A stretch of DNA of 64,000 nucleotides from Lichenicola cladoniae (GTDB taxonomy: Bacteria > Pseudomonadota > Alphaproteobacteria > Acetobacterales > Acetobacteraceae), in NCBI RefSeq assembly GCF_013201075.1, contig NZ_CP053708.1, positions 1,801,501 to 1,865,500 on the forward strand. Direction: 5' to 3'. The notes beneath the pieces were generated by a model, which saw nothing but the letters and a program-made list of their open reading frames with translations, made no database searches and was not told where the DNA came from. The translations under genes were made by a program, and so were the position numbers. Positions 33,844-43,083 of this stretch are shown piece by piece. Position 1 is the first letter of the stretch; each line of letters opens with the position of its first letter.

Positions 33844-34986
33844 CTAGTGCGTCAGGATGTAGTTCACCGTCAGGTCGATGTCGAAATGGTCGCCCTGCAT
33901 GTCCGGCGGAACCTCGGGCAGCTTGGCATTGCGGAACATGCCCTGTGTCGAATCATCCAGCGCGAACGAGCTGGACGAGCTGACCAGCCGCACGCTCTTC
34001 ACATGCCCGTCGCGGTCGATCACCACATGCACGCTCGCCTGGCCGTCCTCGCCCCGCTGGGCGGCATCGGGTGGATAATACAGATGGCGGCGGATCCAGG
34101 CGTCGATCTCGTTGCCGTAGTCGTTGCTGACGCCCTTGATGCCGACCGTCGCGAACGGCGTGTTCAGGCGGCCGTTCTTGACCAGCGGCCCCAGCGACAT
34201 GTCGATCGGCGCATGCGACCCGCCGACCCGGCCGGTGCGGGTGCGTGGCGGGCCGACCTGCGAGAACGACAGATCCATCGGATGCGAGAACGCCGAGCTC
34301 GGCGAGCTCTTTGCGGACGAGCGGGCGGTGCGTAGCGGTATCCGCATCGGCTGGCTCTTGGCCGGCTGGTCCTGCGGTTTCTCCGGGGTCGGCGGAGGGG
34401 GCGGCGGCAACGGCAGGAATTCCGGGATCTCGATCGGTGGCGGCGGCGGCATCAGGTTGGTGTTGACGGTCGGCTCCTGCGGTGCCGGCGTCGGTGCCGG
34501 CGTGGCGGGCGTTTCCGGAGCGGGCTGGGCGGGAGGCGGCGCCTCGTGCGTCGGGGGCGAGCCGCCGCCGAACTCCGGCGACACCGGCTCTCCCTTCATG
34601 CCGCTCTGACCATAGACCATCTCGACCGGCTGCTGGTCGCTCGGCGGCGGCAGCTTGGACTGGCGGGCGTAGAGCACCGCGAGCAGCACGAACAGGATCA
34701 GGTGCAGGATCGCCGAACCGCCGACGCTGCGCTCGAACGGGGTGCGCTGCGAGCGGATGCCGCCGGACATCGGCACGCCGGCCAGGTCGAGCCGCGCCTG
34801 CTGGACCAGGGCGGCCGCGTGCGCGAACGGCGCCGACGGTGCGACCTGCCGCCCGGAGCCGCGCGGCTCGAACGGCAGCAGCGACAGCGCCGAGCGACGG
34901 GCGATGGCCTGGCGGTGGGTCGGGAGCGAGACCGGGCGGCGTGGTGCGCGCGGCATCGGATCCTTGGGAGCGGCGCGATCAGCCAT
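33844..34986 (-). CDS. TonB-family energy-transducing protein
   Basis: A 380-residue protein with a cytoplasmic N-terminal segment of about 85 residues, one transmembrane helix at about 90-110 (SAILHLILFVLLAVLY), a long Pro-rich periplasmic linker (about 130-215), and a C-terminal TonB-like domain (YPPDAAQRGEDGQASVHVVIDRDG). TonB proteins couple the proton gradient to outer-membrane transport. No exbB/exbD pair or receptor is adjacent; the ExbB-like gene at 7-8 kb is distant. The long cytoplasmic N-terminus is unusual for TonB. The start at 34986 is the last ATG before the conserved part. Confidence 0.8.
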   Translation of the reverse strand: MADRAAPKDPMPRAPRRPVSLPTHRQAIARRSALSLLPFEPRGSGRQVAPSAPFAHAAALVQQARLDLAGVPMSGGIRSQRTPFERSVGGSAILHLILFVLLAVLYARQSKLPPPSDQQPVEMVYGQSGMKGEPVSPEFGGGSPPTHEAPPPAQPAPETPATPAPTPAPQEPTVNTNLMPPPPPIEIPEFLPLPPPPPPTPEKPQDQPAKSQPMRIPLRTARSSAKSSPSSAFSHPMDLSFSQVGPPRTRTGRVGGSHAPIDMSLGPLVKNGRLNTPFATVGIKGVSNDYGNEIDAWIRRHLYYPPDAAQRGEDGQASVHVVIDRDGHVKSVRLVSSSSSFALDDSTQGMFRNAKLPEVPPDMQGDHFDIDLTVNYILTH

Positions 34987-35134
34987 GTGGGGTCGGGTCT
35001 CTCCGCCTGATCGCCCGCGGCCCTGATTGCTCGCTACGACGTTCTGTGTGCCGACGGTCCCGCCCTGGTCGGCTCCGGCTTCAGGCCGCATTGTGGCAGT
35101 TGGCATCCCGCTTCGCCACCACCTGCGTGATCGG

Positions 35135-35875
35135 ATGAACGACGTGTCATCGAAGCGTGTCCCGGCTGCACGTCCGGCACCGGAACAGGCCCCGCGATCG
35201 GTCGATGCGGCGCGGCGACACCTGATGGCAGCCGACCCGGACCTGGCCGCGCTGATCCACCGGATCGGGCCCTGCCGGTTGAAGGTCGACCGCAAGCCGG
35301 AGCCGTTCGAGAGCCTGGTCCGCGCGATCGCCCACCAGCAACTCCATGCCCGCGCCGCCGGGGCGATCCTGGGACGGCTGGTGGCGCTCGCGCCGGGTGC
35401 GGCCTCAGCCCCGGATGCGTTCCCCGCCCCGGACGTCCTGCTGGCGCTGAGCGACGAGGCGGTGCGCGGATGCGGCTTCTCCGGCTCCAAGACCCGGGCC
35501 ATGCGCGCGGTCTGCGACGCGACCCTCGCCGGCATCGTGCCGACGCGGCGGCAGGCGATGCGCCTGTCGGACGAGGCGCTGATCGAACGGCTGGTCAGCC
35601 TGCGGGGCATCGGACGCTGGACCGTGGAGATGCTGCTGATCTTCAGCCTGGGCCGGAAGGACGTGATGCCGGTCGACGATTTCGGCGTGCGCGAAGGCTA
35701 CCGGCTGATCAAGCGTCTCGAGATGCAGCCCAAGCCCCGGGTACTCGCCGGGATCGCTCAGGCATGGAGCCCGCATCGCTCCGTCGCCGCCTGGTATCTC
35801 TGGCGCGCCTCGGACGAGGGCAAGCCGGCCGCGAAGAGGCCTAGACCGGCCAAGGCTTATAAAGCGACCGGCTGA
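35135..35875 (+). CDS. alkA: DNA-3-methyladenine glycosylase II
   Basis: A 246-residue HhH-GPD base-excision enzyme that removes alkylated bases such as 3-methyladenine from DNA. The core is complete: AIAHQQLHARAAGAILGRL, the helix-hairpin-helix LVSLRGIGRWTVEMLL, and the catalytic aspartate in MPVDDFGVREGYR. It lacks the N-terminal AlkA domain of E. coli, like most short AlkA/MAG enzymes. The ATG at 35135 begins the family-like sequence; a TTG at 35027 is an alternative. The gene stands alone, divergent from the TonB-like gene. Confidence 0.93.
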   Translation: MNDVSSKRVPAARPAPEQAPRSVDAARRHLMAADPDLAALIHRIGPCRLKVDRKPEPFESLVRAIAHQQLHARAAGAILGRLVALAPGAASAPDAFPAPDVLLALSDEAVRGCGFSGSKTRAMRAVCDATLAGIVPTRRQAMRLSDEALIERLVSLRGIGRWTVEMLLIFSLGRKDVMPVDDFGVREGYRLIKRLEMQPKPRVLAGIAQAWSPHRSVAAWYLWRASDEGKPAAKRPRPAKAYKATG

Positions 35876-36094
35876 GACCGGCTTGAAGCCAGGACGCGCC
35901 GATCTTGGAAACGCCCTGGTCAAGCCTCGACACGCTCTCGGCCGCAACGCGACGATAAGCAACAGGGCCTTGTCGGCAGCGGCTTCTACATCAGCGACAG
36001 CTCCATGGCTCATACACAGCGTGCGGTTGGCCTCTTTGGTTCGCGTCCGAAACAGAATGTCTATCGCACGGCCGGGTTTAGCTCTTACGGGCCG

Positions 36095-36394
36095 CTACGA
36101 CCGGGGCATACGCATAAGTTGGCCGGCAATCAGCAACACGATAATTAGAGCCACCCCGATCGGCACGGTCCAGAGGATGATCCTGCGGGCCACGTAGCGC
36201 CGCGTCCCTCGATCGCCATCCGGCAGCAGCAGCGCCCATGCAAAGAGGAGAGCAAGGCCGACGACCTTGGTGACCATGTCCCCGGACGTGAGCCCGAGGA
36301 TCTCCGCACCGATCGCAGCATAGCCCAGGGCCCCGACATACAGTCGTCTCAACGGAGTTTGCGGCGCTGGCTCTCGAATTGATATCTGTGCCAT
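36095..36394 (-). CDS. Unknown small membrane protein
   Basis: A 99-residue protein that I do not recognise. It has about three hydrophobic stretches: around residues 18-35, 42-57 (VVGLALLFAWALLL) and 72-93 (IILWTVPIGVALIIVLLIAG), with positively charged connectors (RGTRRYVARR). Its start lies inside the end of the upstream gene (46-base overlap), and AAGG precedes the ATG at a proper distance. The stretch from 36.0 to 37.1 kb looks less GC-rich than its surroundings, suggesting a recently acquired pair. Confidence 0.6.
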   Translation of the reverse strand: MAQISIREPAPQTPLRRLYVGALGYAAIGAEILGLTSGDMVTKVVGLALLFAWALLLPDGDRGTRRYVARRIILWTVPIGVALIIVLLIAGQLMRMPRS

Positions 36395-36981
36395 GTGCGG
36401 ACCTTGTCGATATCGTCGATGGGGTTGGTCGTCGGGATCACGTGCTGCAGCAACGCCGAGCCAGCCGCGACGGCAATGCTCTTGGTAATCGCCGGGCCGC
36501 CAAGCGCCGCAATAGCGGTTCCAGCAAGGGCTTCTTCTGGGACCAAAAGGGTGACGCCCGCACCGACGGCAAGCGTGCCGATTGCCGAAAGAATATACCC
36601 GACAGTGTCGCGTATTACCGAGGGCGGCGTGTAATCGGCACTGTCAACCTGGCCGCCAAAAAGCATCTGGCAATGCTCCTGCCATTGCTGCTGAGTAAGA
36701 CAGAACGGATAGTCCCCGGGTGCGCGCAGCATGGCATGCTTGGTCTGGATCACCGACTGCGCATAGATCGACCATGGCCTGCGCCGCGCGATGCTGTCGA
36801 GTGCGGCGTTGAACCATTGGCGGTAGGCTGGCGATGCCCAGCGGTAGAGAGTCAGACCGACCCAGAAGCCTCGCAAGGCGACCGCGTCCGGCGCGGGCGT
36901 GATCCGCACAGCGATGCCACCGATACCCCAGTCGGATTGACGCAGAATGAGGTCGAGGTTCGCGTCGTTCAGCGCGGTCAT
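36349..36981 (-). CDS. Unknown protein with C-terminal hydrophobic region
   Basis: A 210-residue protein with no family I can name. Residues 1-115 look soluble, with many aromatic residues (FWVGLTLYRWASPAYRQWFN, then IYAQSVIQTKHAML). Residues about 125-185 are Gly/Ala-rich and hydrophobic (VGYILSAIGTLAVGAGVTLL, then AIAALGGPAITKSIAVAAG), enough for two membrane-inserting hairpins, followed by a basic tail. It overlaps the next gene, a small membrane protein. An effector or toxin with its immunity protein is one possibility, but nothing in the sequence proves it. Confidence 0.6.
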   Translation of the reverse strand: MTALNDANLDLILRQSDWGIGGIAVRITPAPDAVALRGFWVGLTLYRWASPAYRQWFNAALDSIARRRPWSIYAQSVIQTKHAMLRAPGDYPFCLTQQQWQEHCQMLFGGQVDSADYTPPSVIRDTVGYILSAIGTLAVGAGVTLLVPEEALAGTAIAALGGPAITKSIAVAAGSALLQHVIPTTNPIDDIDKVRTWHRYQFESQRRKLR

Positions 36982-37231
36982 ATGGCCTGTTTCCGTTTTC
37001 CTGAACTAGCATTAGCTTCTGGTAGAGAGCGTCGCCTAATCTCCGCAAAACTGCACGTTAATGAGTCAGGTCGCAATTTTACACCGCTGGAAGCCGCGCC
37101 GACCCCCCTAGAACGACACAGCTTGATGCGGTCGTTGCGTCGCTTTCCATGCGAGACAGCTGCTTGAAAAACGCTGCATCGCTGGCGATTGCCGGCTGAA
37201 GTGTCATGGCAACGGTGAGGCGACGACCAGC

Positions 37232-38029
37232 CTAGCCCGGAAACGCCGCGGTGAAATCCTCGACCAGTTGCAGGAAGCGGGCAGGGTTCTCGACATGCAG
37301 CCAGTGCCCGGCCTTCTCGATCACCTCGAAGCCGTGGTTCGGGAACAGCCGTCGCATCGCCGGATGGTCCTCGGCGCGGATGTACGGGGACGTCTCGCCG
37401 GCAAGGAACAGGGTCGGCCCGTCATAGCTGTGCCCCTCGGGGATGTAGGGCCAGCCTTCGATGTTGGTCATCGAGTCCACGATCTCGGCCAGCCCGATCA
37501 CCCAGCCCGGGTTCTCGCCCAGGCGCAGGTTCTGCAGCATCAGGTTGCGGATGTCCGCATCTTGTATCGCCTCCAGCAGCATCTCGTCGGCGGCGGCGCG
37601 GTTCAGGTAGGACGGGAACTCGATCCGCAGCATCGCCTCGCCGAGCGTGAAGCTGCCATGCCCGGTCCGCGCCGGCGGGATGTCGGCGATCAGCAGGCTG
37701 CTCACCGCCTCGGGCCGGCTCAGTGCCAGGGTCATCGCCGCCTTGCCGCCCATCGAGTGTCCGACCAGCGTGGCCGGTAGCGCGTCGTGCTCGGCCAGCG
37801 TCTCCATCAGGTCGAACGCCATGCTGGTGTAGTCCATCTGGCCGTGCGGACTGTCGCCGTGGTTGCGCAGGTCGATGGCCAGGGTGCGCCGGGTGACCGC
37901 CAGCCGGCGCTGGAAATAACCGAGATTGCGTGCCCGCCCGAACAGGCCGTGCAGCAGGACGATCGGTGGCAGCGTGCGGCTGTTCGGACCCTCGGTGTCG
38001 GGTCCGCGCGAGACGACGTTCAGCTTCAC
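37232..38029 (-). CDS. Alpha/beta fold esterase (YbfF-like)
   Basis: A 265-residue hydrolase of the YbfF/ABHD11 esterase group. Signatures are the oxyanion loop VLLHGLFGRARNLG, IDLRNHGDSPH, the nucleophile elbow LVGHSMGGKAAM (Ser in GHSMG), and the catalytic His in EKAGHWLHVENP. It likely cleaves short acyl or acyl-CoA esters. The start is a GTG at 38029 that overlaps the stop of the quinone oxidoreductase gene by 4 bases, so the two genes form an operon. Confidence 0.9.
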   Translation of the reverse strand: MKLNVVSRGPDTEGPNSRTLPPIVLLHGLFGRARNLGYFQRRLAVTRRTLAIDLRNHGDSPHGQMDYTSMAFDLMETLAEHDALPATLVGHSMGGKAAMTLALSRPEAVSSLLIADIPPARTGHGSFTLGEAMLRIEFPSYLNRAAADEMLLEAIQDADIRNLMLQNLRLGENPGWVIGLAEIVDSMTNIEGWPYIPEGHSYDGPTLFLAGETSPYIRAEDHPAMRRLFPNHGFEVIEKAGHWLHVENPARFLQLVEDFTAAFPG

Positions 38030-39066
38030 ACGTTGACGTCCATCGAGTGGTCCTTGGATGCGGGATCGGAGAGGCTGAGGATGATCTTGCCGGCGTGGCT
38101 GCCGCTCTCCATCAGCGTATGGGCTTGTGCCGCCTCCGTGAAGGGCAACACCTTGTGGATCAGCGGCCGCACCGTGCCCGCATCCAGCAGCGGCCACACG
38201 TTCTGCCGCAGCGCCTCGGCGATCTCCGCCTTGAACGCGGCGGTCCGGGGACGCATCGTGGTGCCGGTCAGGGTGAGGCGGCCGCTCATGATCCGGGCGA
38301 GGTCGAGTGTGTCCGCCTTGGCTCCGCCCTGCACCGCCACCAGCACCAGCCGGCCGAGATCCGCCAGGCTGGCAAGGTTCCGCGACAAATAGGGCGCCCC
38401 CATGAGGTCGAGGACCACGTCCACCCCCCGCTTGCCGGTGAGGGTGGCGATACGCTCGGCGAAATCCTCGTCGCGGTAGTTGATCGCGGCCTCGGCACCG
38501 AGTTCGAGGCACAGGGCGCATTTCGCGGCCGAACCGGCGGTGGCGAACACCCGCGCCCCGAAGCTGCGTGCGAACTGGATCGCGGTCGAGCCGATGCCGC
38601 TGGTGCCGCCATGCACCAGCACGGTTTCCCCGGCGGCCAGGTGGCCGGTGCGGAACAGGTTCGACCAGACGGTGAAGTAGGTTTCCGGCAGCGCCGCCGC
38701 ACGGACCGCATCGTAGCCTTCCGGCCAGGGCAGGCACTGCAACGCCGGGGCCACGCAGTATTCGGCATAGCCGCCGCCATTGACCAGCGCACACACGCGG
38801 TCGCCGACCTGGACCGGATCCAGCCCGGCACCATCCGCCGACGGCACGACCGCCACGACGATCCCGGCGATTTCGAGCCCGAGTACCGGGCTCGCACCCT
38901 GGGGAGGCGGATAGGCGCCTGCGCGCTGCATCACGTCCGGTCGATTGACCCCGGCCGCCATGACACGAACCAGGACCTCGCCCGGACGCGGGGACGGCAG
39001 GCTGCCGGTCTCGACCCGGAGCGTGTCCGGCGGTCCGCCGGCGGCATCGTGGGCGATGTAGCGCAT
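38026..39066 (-). CDS. NAD(P)H quinone oxidoreductase, zinc-free MDR
   Basis: A 346-residue medium-chain reductase without zinc, similar to PIG3/QorA-type quinone oxidoreductases. Features: VMAAGVNRPDVMQRAGAYPP, PVLGLEIAG, the coenzyme fold VLVHGGTSGIGSTAIQFA (the AxxGxxG variant of NADPH enzymes), and LVAVQGGAK. It reduces quinones or reactive enones with NADPH. The ATG at 39066 is chosen; the frame extends upstream but without family sequence. It is coupled to the following esterase gene through a GTGA overlap. Confidence 0.9.
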   Translation of the reverse strand: MRYIAHDAAGGPPDTLRVETGSLPSPRPGEVLVRVMAAGVNRPDVMQRAGAYPPPQGASPVLGLEIAGIVVAVVPSADGAGLDPVQVGDRVCALVNGGGYAEYCVAPALQCLPWPEGYDAVRAAALPETYFTVWSNLFRTGHLAAGETVLVHGGTSGIGSTAIQFARSFGARVFATAGSAAKCALCLELGAEAAINYRDEDFAERIATLTGKRGVDVVLDLMGAPYLSRNLASLADLGRLVLVAVQGGAKADTLDLARIMSGRLTLTGTTMRPRTAAFKAEIAEALRQNVWPLLDAGTVRPLIHKVLPFTEAAQAHTLMESGSHAGKIILSLSDPASKDHSMDVNV

Positions 39067-39226
39067 CGTGGAAGGTAGGGTCACGGCCTGTTCAGCTCCG
39101 GCTTCGGTGGTTGGCTGGTCGCGAGGTCGGTCGACCCGGTTGGACCGAGACCGAAACTGTCCCGTCCCGGACGGCTTGTCACCACACCGGCGCACCAGAT
39201 GCTCACGGATCATGAAGGAGACCGTC

Positions 39227-39433
39227 ATGCGGCATGTCCAGGACCGCAACCGCTTGCCCCGTGGCGACGCGTCGGCGAGCGGCCAGGAACCACCACCGCC
39301 GCCGATGCCCGATCACGATCCCGACGGTCCGCCGCCGCTCGGCGATCCGCCGATGCCGATCCCGGTGCCGCCATCCCCGGGCCCACCGCCGATGCAGGTT
39401 CTCGGCAGGGCGATGCAGGAAAGTCGCGCCTGA
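39227..39433 (+). CDS. Small proline-rich protein
   Basis: A 68-codon frame with an excellent ribosome site (AAGGAG, 6 bases before the ATG at 39227). The product has a short basic N-terminus (MRHVQDRNRLPRGD) and then over 40 residues dominated by Pro, Gly and Asp (PPPPPMPDHDPDGPPPLGD). No signal peptide or known domain. The composition could arise by chance in GC-rich DNA, but the ribosome site argues for a real small gene. It is divergent from the quinone oxidoreductase. Confidence 0.45.
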   Translation: MRHVQDRNRLPRGDASASGQEPPPPPMPDHDPDGPPPLGDPPMPIPVPPSPGPPPMQVLGRAMQESRA

Positions 39434-39532
39434 CCGCATTCGGTCGGTGGCTGGTCCCGCAGGCCAGAGAACCGTTGCACTGACCGGGTACACTCTTCAA
39501 AAGTCGCAGGGGCAGCCGCACGACATCAGGCG

Positions 39533-41473
39533 GTGCCTCGCGAGGCTGTCCCGGTGTCCGGTTCTCCACCCCTGGTCCCATCCACCGCCATTCCGGGCGA
39601 ACGCACGGGTCGGAGCGATCCGGCCGCGGGCAAGATCGACCTGTTGACCAGTCCATCGGCGCCGCATCTTCCGGACAGCCGGCAGGCCGCATTGCGCGCC
39701 GGGATCGCGTCCCAGGGAGCCGCCGTCAAGGGCTGGGTGCTGCATGCGCCGCTGACCCTCCGTGCGCTCGTCCGCACCGACGAGATCTGGCTGGCGGTGC
39801 TGGCCGCCTTCACCGGAGTCCTCGGCGGCCTGCTCGTGGTCGTCATCAACTCGATCACGCTGCTGATGCATCGCGTGCTGTTCGCGCTCGACAATGACGG
39901 GCGCCTGTCGGGGCTGGGCCAGCTCGATCCGGTGCGTGCGGTCCTGGTGCCCACCATCGGCGGGCTGGTGCTCGGGTTGCTCGGGTTGCTGCTGGTGCGA
40001 TACGTGCCGGGCCGCCCGGTCGATCCGATCGAGGCGAACGCGATCTATGGCGGCCGCATGTCGATGCGCGACAGCCTGGTCGTGATGGTCCAGACGATCC
40101 TGTCCAATGGCGTCGGCGCGTCGATCGGGCTGGAAGCCGGCTACACCCAGATCGGCTCGGCGCTGGCATCGAAGCTCGGCCGCTCGTTCCGGGTCAGGCG
40201 GCAGGATCTGCGCGTGCTGGTCGGGTGCGGGGCGGCCGGCGCGATCGGTGCCGCCTTCGATGCGCCGATCGCCGGCGCGTTCTACGCGTTCGAACTGGTG
40301 ATCGGCACCTATTCGCTGGTCAACCTGGCCCCGGTCACGCTGGCCTCGATCTGCGCCATCCTGGTGACCCACGTGCTGGGCAGTGCGGCCCCGTCGCTGC
40401 AGATCGAAGTGCCCGTCGCGATCGGCGGCACCGACTACCTGCCGATCCTCGCACTCGGGGTGATCTCGGCGCTGGTCGGCATCGCCATCATGCGTGCGGT
40501 CACGCTGTCGGAAAGCATGTTCCGGCGGTCGGCGCTGCCGGTCTGGCTCCGGCCGGCGGTCGGCGGGCTGATCGTCGGGCTGATGGCGCTGATCACGCCC
40601 GCGGTGATGTCCTCGGGTCACATGGCGATGCGGCTCGGCCTCGATGCGCAGTTCGGGATGCAGCAGGTGGCGGTGATGCTGGTGCTGAAGGCGGTGGCAT
40701 CGGCCGTGTCGATCGGCTCCGGATTCCGCGGCGGCCTGTTCTTCGCGTCGCTGTTCCTGGGGGTGCTCACCGGCACCCTGTTCGGCGACCTGCTGGCGCT
40801 GGTGACCTCCAACCCGCTATCGCCGGTGATCTGCGCGCTGATCAGCATGAGCGCACTCGCGGTCGCGGTGGTCGGCGGCCCGTTGACCATGGTGTTCCTG
40901 GCCCTGGAATCGACCGGCAGCCTGCCGCTGACCAGCGCGGTGCTGGCAGCGTCGGTGGTGTCCTCGCTGACCGTGCGCCGGACCTTCGGCTATTCGTTCG
41001 CCACCTGGCGCTTCCACCTGCGGGGCGAAAGCATCCGCAGCGCGGTCGATATCGGCTGGATGCGCAACCTCACCGTCGGACGGATGATGCGGCGCGAGGT
41101 GCGCACCATCCGCCGCGACACCTCGCTGGCGGCGGTGCGTCGCGACTACCCGCTCGGTTCGGCCCACCGGATCATCCTGGTCGACGAGGCCGGCGCCTAT
41201 GCCGGGCTGGTGCTGGTGCCGGAACTGCACGGCTCGGAGGAAGACGTCACCCGGCTCGACCAGCTCGTGCATTACCCGAATGTCATGCTGCTGCCCCAGA
41301 TGACGGTGAAGGAAGCGGTCGCCCTGTTCGAATCGGCGGAAGCGGACGCACTCGTGGTGGTGGACGACGCGAACACGCGGCAGGTGCTGGGCGAGCTGAC
41401 CGAGCAGTACGCGCTGCGGCGCTACACCGAGGAACTGGATCGCACCCGGCGGGAGCTGTCCGGCGAGCGGTGA
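39533..41473 (+). CDS. ClC-family chloride channel/transporter with CBS domains
   Basis: A 646-residue protein: ClC membrane domain at about 85-480 and two C-terminal CBS domains (about 500-640, LTVGRMMRREVRTIRRD and PQMTVKEAVALFE). The usual ClC selectivity motifs are altered. GSGIP appears as ANAIYGG, GREGP as GLEAGYTQIG (the gating glutamate is kept), and GSGxxPG as GSGFRGGLFF. This marks a divergent bacterial ClC subgroup whose anion preference is uncertain. It is convergent with the flippase gene (20 bases apart). Confidence 0.88.
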   Translation: MPREAVPVSGSPPLVPSTAIPGERTGRSDPAAGKIDLLTSPSAPHLPDSRQAALRAGIASQGAAVKGWVLHAPLTLRALVRTDEIWLAVLAAFTGVLGGLLVVVINSITLLMHRVLFALDNDGRLSGLGQLDPVRAVLVPTIGGLVLGLLGLLLVRYVPGRPVDPIEANAIYGGRMSMRDSLVVMVQTILSNGVGASIGLEAGYTQIGSALASKLGRSFRVRRQDLRVLVGCGAAGAIGAAFDAPIAGAFYAFELVIGTYSLVNLAPVTLASICAILVTHVLGSAAPSLQIEVPVAIGGTDYLPILALGVISALVGIAIMRAVTLSESMFRRSALPVWLRPAVGGLIVGLMALITPAVMSSGHMAMRLGLDAQFGMQQVAVMLVLKAVASAVSIGSGFRGGLFFASLFLGVLTGTLFGDLLALVTSNPLSPVICALISMSALAVAVVGGPLTMVFLALESTGSLPLTSAVLAASVVSSLTVRRTFGYSFATWRFHLRGESIRSAVDIGWMRNLTVGRMMRREVRTIRRDTSLAAVRRDYPLGSAHRIILVDEAGAYAGLVLVPELHGSEEDVTRLDQLVHYPNVMLLPQMTVKEAVALFESAEADALVVVDDANTRQVLGELTEQYALRRYTEELDRTRRELSGER

Positions 41474-41493
41474 TTTCGCTCGCCGGGATGCCG

Positions 41494-42996
41494 TCAGACC
41501 GGCAGGAACCGTGACCGGATCCCCAACTTGGCGGCCAGGTGGCTGAAGCGCCCGGCGATCTGCAGAAAGACGTCGCGCCGTACCGCGTAGAGGACCACCG
41601 GATACAGGATCCCGCTCAGTGCCGTGATGACCACGACGCGAGCCATGTTGGATTGCGAGATCAGCGGCAGAAGCGATGCCCCGTAGGCGATCAGCGTCGT
41701 ACTTCCGGCCAGGAGCAACGGCACCAGATACAGCTCGAGAACCTGGCCGATGCGAACGCCGCCCTCGCGCAGGATCAGGATCGAGCAGATCGGCGGATAG
41801 ATCGTGTAGTAGACCACCACAGCAGCGGCCACGCCGATCGCGCCGTCGATCTTCCCACCCAGGATCACCGCACCGAAGAACAAGGGTGCCGAGATCGACG
41901 CATAGATCAGTGCACGGCCGAACTCCCGGCGTGCGCTCAGGAGCGCGCCGGTGATCCAGGATACCGCATCGAATGGCAGACCGATGCTGAGCAGTTGGAC
42001 GATCGGGATCGCAGCCAGCCAGCGCTTGCCGAACAGCAATTCCAGACCGGGGCCGGCCAATGCCGCCTGCAGGAAGCAGAACGGTACTACGAGATAGGAC
42101 AGCAACCGCGAGGCGCGCAGGGCGGCCTCGGCCTGGCGTGCCGGGTCGCTGCGAAGCTGCGCCAACGCCGGAAACAACACGTTGGTGAAATTACCGGCCA
42201 GCATACGGACCGGCTGCACTGAAAACCGGAACGCGAAGTAATAAAGACCGACGACATTATGCGAGGCGATCAATCCCAGCACGATGTAGTCGCCCTGGTT
42301 GACGAACTCGACGATGGTGCGCGAGGCAAACACGATACTGCTGTTGCCGAGCATGTACCAGAGCTGTATCGGCCGGAACCGACGCCAGATGACCGGTGGT
42401 GCCTTCCAGCAGAACAGGACCGCCTTGATCAGCGCCAGGATCGGCACCGGAATTACGAAGCTGTATGCGCCCAGTCCAGCCCAGGCGAGGATGATGGTGC
42501 CGAACTGCAGCGCTGCGATCTCGAACGTGTTGTAGGCTGCGAGAAACCGGAAGTTCATCGCGAGCCTGAGCTGAACCATCGGCACGTTCGCCAGAGTCCG
42601 GATCGGCATCGCGAGTGCCAGGATAACGATCAAGCCGACGATGCTGTGACTGTGGTAGATCTCGGCGGCGAAAGGCGCAGCCACCATCATCACCACCATT
42701 CCGATGATGCCGAGCGTCAGGCTGATCCAGAAGGCTGGAGCAGACCACATCCGCATGGTCCGCTGCCGCTGAAGCAACACGTCGTCCACGCCGAAGCTGA
42801 CCAGTACCTGGGCGATGCTGGTGACCGTGTTGGCGAGCCCGATGATGCCGAAATCCGCCGGCATCAGCAGCGCGGCCAGGAACAGCTGGGAGACGAACCC
42901 TAACACGCGGGCGCTCAGGCTCTGGGCGATCAGCCAGATGACACCGCTGGTCGCTGCACGACCGAGACTCGTCTGACCCGGAACCGTTTTCGTCAC
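41494..42996 (-). CDS. Polysaccharide flippase (Wzx/MOP superfamily)
   Basis: A 500-residue inner-membrane protein with about 14 hydrophobic helices, starting with SGVIWLIAQSLSARVLGFVSQLFLAALLMPADFGIIGLANT, typical of Wzx/RfbX lipid-linked oligosaccharide flippases. It would move undecaprenyl-linked sugar repeats across the inner membrane for O-antigen or exopolysaccharide. Sugar-active genes follow upstream on the same strand (AGE epimerase, GT32, GT2), so the group is read as a surface polysaccharide locus. No Wzy polymerase was found in the window. Confidence 0.88.
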   Translation of the reverse strand: MTKTVPGQTSLGRAATSGVIWLIAQSLSARVLGFVSQLFLAALLMPADFGIIGLANTVTSIAQVLVSFGVDDVLLQRQRTMRMWSAPAFWISLTLGIIGMVVMMVAAPFAAEIYHSHSIVGLIVILALAMPIRTLANVPMVQLRLAMNFRFLAAYNTFEIAALQFGTIILAWAGLGAYSFVIPVPILALIKAVLFCWKAPPVIWRRFRPIQLWYMLGNSSIVFASRTIVEFVNQGDYIVLGLIASHNVVGLYYFAFRFSVQPVRMLAGNFTNVLFPALAQLRSDPARQAEAALRASRLLSYLVVPFCFLQAALAGPGLELLFGKRWLAAIPIVQLLSIGLPFDAVSWITGALLSARREFGRALIYASISAPLFFGAVILGGKIDGAIGVAAAVVVYYTIYPPICSILILREGGVRIGQVLELYLVPLLLAGSTTLIAYGASLLPLISQSNMARVVVITALSGILYPVVLYAVRRDVFLQIAGRFSHLAAKLGIRSRFLPV

Positions 42997-43083
42997 GCTT
43001 GCGTCATCATGTGCTGCTCTCGTTATTTCTCTGTGTCGTCGATCGACCGTTCATCACCTTAAACGTCGGCCAGTGCGAACGTT

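Noticed and set aside
35883-36197. Possible 104-codon gene after alkA, and the opposing minus-strand frame 35405-36013
   Set aside because: No ribosome site, no recognisable motif, and both conflict with better-supported genes. The interval 35876-36094 is left unassigned.
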